Source: an uncultured Clostridia bacterium (lineage in GTDB: Bacteria; Bacillota_A; Clostridia; Christensenellales; CAG-138). From it: a DNA stretch of 5,883 nt. Positions 5,444 to 5,883 of this stretch are shown here, piece by piece; the stretch's first letter is position 1, and each line of letters opens with the position of its first letter. Location of the stretch: contig CAMORL010000101.1 of assembly GCA_946623765.1 (NCBI GenBank), positions 1 to 5,883 of the forward strand, written 5' to 3'. The notes beneath the pieces are model-generated. The model was not told the origin of the DNA, did not search any database, and saw only the letters and a program-made list of their open reading frames with translations. The position numbers were made by a program, and so were the translations under genes.

Positions 5444-5883
5444 ATGAAAAAGTTTTTTGCTGTTATGATGGCAATGCTGTTGCTGGTCGGCTGCTTTGCG
5501 GCATGCAACAAATCGGATAAACCCGCACAGGAAGCGGGAACCGAGACGCAGGCAACGCCCGAACCGATGGCGAGCGATAAAAAGGTCACCGTGACCATCG
5601 TTGTCGCCGGTACCTTCGGCGATCGTTCGTTCTATGATTCTTCGAAAGAAGGCGGCGAGCGCCTGATGAAGGATTACGGCAACGCGATCGACGTCAAGTT
5701 CGTGGAATGCAACAACGAGAACCACACCGTGCGTATGCAGAATGCGGCGGAGCAGTCGGACATCGTCGTATGCGTCGGCTGGGAATTCTACGATATCGAG
5801 ACCGTCGCGCCGGAGTTCCCGGACGTCAAGTTCATTTGGATCGACAATGAGACCTCCGCACCCGTTCCGAACGTGCTGAACAT
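5444..5883 (+). CDS. BMP family (PnrA/TmpC-like) substrate-binding lipoprotein, N-terminal part
   Basis: The frame opens at ATG 5444, seven bases after AGGAGGG (5430-5436), and runs off the right edge after 146 residues; the family is usually 330-380 residues. It begins MKKFFAVMMAMLLLVGCFAAC, a lipoprotein signal with two possible lipidated cysteines, C17 (after LVG) and C21 (after FAA). A polar, Thr/Glu/Pro-rich linker (about 22-43) follows. The binding domain then opens with VTVTIVVAGTFGDRSFYDSS and KEGGERLMKDYG (about 66-77), typical of the basic membrane protein family (PF02608). DIVVCVGWEFYD and FPDVKFIWID later in the frame fit the usual 'where is the ligand' strands of this periplasmic-binding-like fold. 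Characterized relatives bind purine nucleosides for an ABC importer, and the ATPase and permease genes usually follow; here they would lie beyond the window. Nucleoside binding is therefore an inference from the family. Confidence 0.92.
   Translation, partial: MKKFFAVMMAMLLLVGCFAACNKSDKPAQEAGTETQATPEPMASDKKVTVTIVVAGTFGDRSFYDSSKEGGERLMKDYGNAIDVKFVECNNENHTVRMQNAAEQSDIVVCVGWEFYDIETVAPEFPDVKFIWIDNETSAPVPNVLN

Noticed and set aside
1..5883. CRISPR arrays, insertion sequences, tRNA/rRNA genes, riboswitches, toxin-antitoxin or defence modules.
   Set aside because: No regularly spaced repeats, transposase frames, terminal inverted repeats or tRNA-like structures were seen, and the leaders of the genes are mostly too short for riboswitches.

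Overview
The window reads like a chromosomal segment of a fairly GC-rich (mid-50s percent by eye) Gram-positive bacterium of the Clostridia type. Four things point there. Strong AGGAGG-type ribosome binding sites precede most genes. The promoters look like housekeeping sigma-A sites (TTGNNN, 17-18 bp, TATAAT-like). There are two lipoproteins with N-terminal lipobox signals. The gene families (YwlG/DUF436, DUF1540, BMP lipoprotein, AI-2E family permease) are common in Firmicutes. The lineage is an inference; there is no rRNA or other marker here to fix it.

Layout: (1) 1-256, minus strand, the N-terminal part of a YwlG/DUF436 protein running off the left edge. (2) 257-395, a divergent control region with a near-consensus promoter facing left and an extended -10 promoter facing right. 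(3) 396-1427, plus, the adenine DNA glycosylase MutY, apparently read from a leaderless or nearly leaderless mRNA. (4) 1518-1970, plus, a small lipoprotein of unknown role with its own TTGACA promoter. (5) 1971-2187, a convergent intergenic stretch holding a bidirectional terminator and a second one for the opposing gene. (6) 2188-3666, minus, a GPH-family (MelB-like) sugar:cation symporter. (7) 3667-3856, a divergent control region. (8) 3857-5002, plus, an AI-2E family (PF01594) membrane protein. (9) 5003-5133, back-to-back terminators. (10) 5134-5298, minus, a 54-residue cysteine-rich DUF1540 protein. (11) 5299-5443, a divergent control region where the two -10 boxes overlap. (12) 5444-5883, plus, the N-terminal part of a BMP-family (PnrA/TmpC-like) substrate-binding lipoprotein cut by the right edge.

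The genes look like a row of mostly single-gene transcription units, alternating in strand and insulated by terminators, not one pathway. MutY protects DNA from oxidized guanine. The GPH symporter and BMP lipoprotein suggest import of a glycoside and probably of nucleosides. I see no phage, insertion sequence, CRISPR, toxin-antitoxin or biosynthetic-cluster signature, and no convincing new multi-gene system. The most interesting points are regulatory: the leaderless mutY start and the face-to-face overlapping promoters between DUF1540 and the BMP gene.
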